Source: UBA1081 sp964443825 (GTDB lineage: Bacteria > Bacillota > Clostridia > Oscillospirales > Acutalibacteraceae). Taken from it: a stretch of 33,209 nucleotides of DNA. Both the position numbers and the translations under genes were made by a program. The notes beneath the pieces are model-generated. The model was not told where the DNA came from. It made no database searches and saw nothing but the letters and a program-made list of their open reading frames with translations. The stretch's first letter is position 1. Each line of letters starts with the position of its first letter. Where the stretch lies: assembly GCA_964443825.1 (NCBI GenBank), contig CAYUEV010000011.1, positions 1 to 33,209 of the forward strand. The letters run 5' to 3'. Below, piece after piece: positions 33,194 to 33,209 of the stretch.

Positions 33194-33209
33194 GGATTTT
33201 ACCTTCCGG

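Noticed and set aside
1..33209. CRISPR array, tRNA or rRNA gene, insertion sequence
   Set aside because: No regularly spaced repeats, no cloverleaf-like stretch in the gaps and no transposase-like frame were seen; gaps are short and explained by promoters and terminators.

Overview
This window looks like chromosomal DNA from an anaerobic, moderately low-GC Firmicute of class Clostridia. It most resembles the Oscillospirales/Ruminococcaceae or a related uncultured lineage. This placement is an inference from gene content and order: a single-chain PurL with a fused glutaminase, a purine pathway using an archaeal-type IMP cyclohydrolase plus a stand-alone AICAR transformylase, a tig-clpP-clpX-birA run, and the block rplS-lepB-lepB-rbgA-rnhB-yraN-thrC. 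No rRNA, tRNA, CRISPR array, transposase or phage gene was found.

Layout. (1) 79-12284, + strand: a purine operon with a strong sigma-A-type promoter just before purE, then purE-purC-purF-purM-purN-purO-purH-purD-purL and a metallophosphoesterase overlapping purL by one base, closed by an intrinsic terminator. From PRPP to IMP, only purK and purB are not present here. (2) 12321-17281, + strand: promoter, trigger factor, ClpP, ClpX, biotin-protein ligase, a small lipoprotein of unknown role, terminator. This is a protein-quality-control run. (3) 17322-20423, + strand: a GPH-type MFS sugar transporter with its own promoter and two palindromes in its leader, a terminator, then a 453-residue metallophosphoesterase. 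(4) 28097-20424, - strand: a nine-gene run with rplS first (promoter and long leader), two tandem signal peptidases, rbgA, rnhB, yraN, thrC, and then a two-gene surface-polymer O-acylation module (MBOAT acyltransferase plus a membrane-anchored SGNH-like protein). (5) 28199-33170, + strand: an exported PHP-domain protein, a long hairpin, a sugar-phosphate-isomerase-like TIM barrel and the PcrA/UvrD helicase.

The most interesting signal is a set of three long G/C homopolymers. Nine G lie in codons 9-11 of the MFS transporter. Eight G (C on the coding strand) lie in the MBOAT gene, where the reading frame breaks exactly at the tract and one more base would restore a normal 484-residue protein. 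Ten C lie just after pcrA. Both coding tracts give a full-length protein at nine bases. This suggests slipped-strand phase variation of a surface O-acylation module and a transporter, although assembly error at homopolymers is a real alternative.

Other points: the terminator of the nine-gene minus-strand run appears to lie antisense inside the 3' end of the convergent phosphoesterase gene, whose stop codon abuts the opposing one with no spacer; that phosphoesterase lacks the usual Asn of the GNHD motif; and PurE is of the PurK-dependent class although no purK is in the operon.
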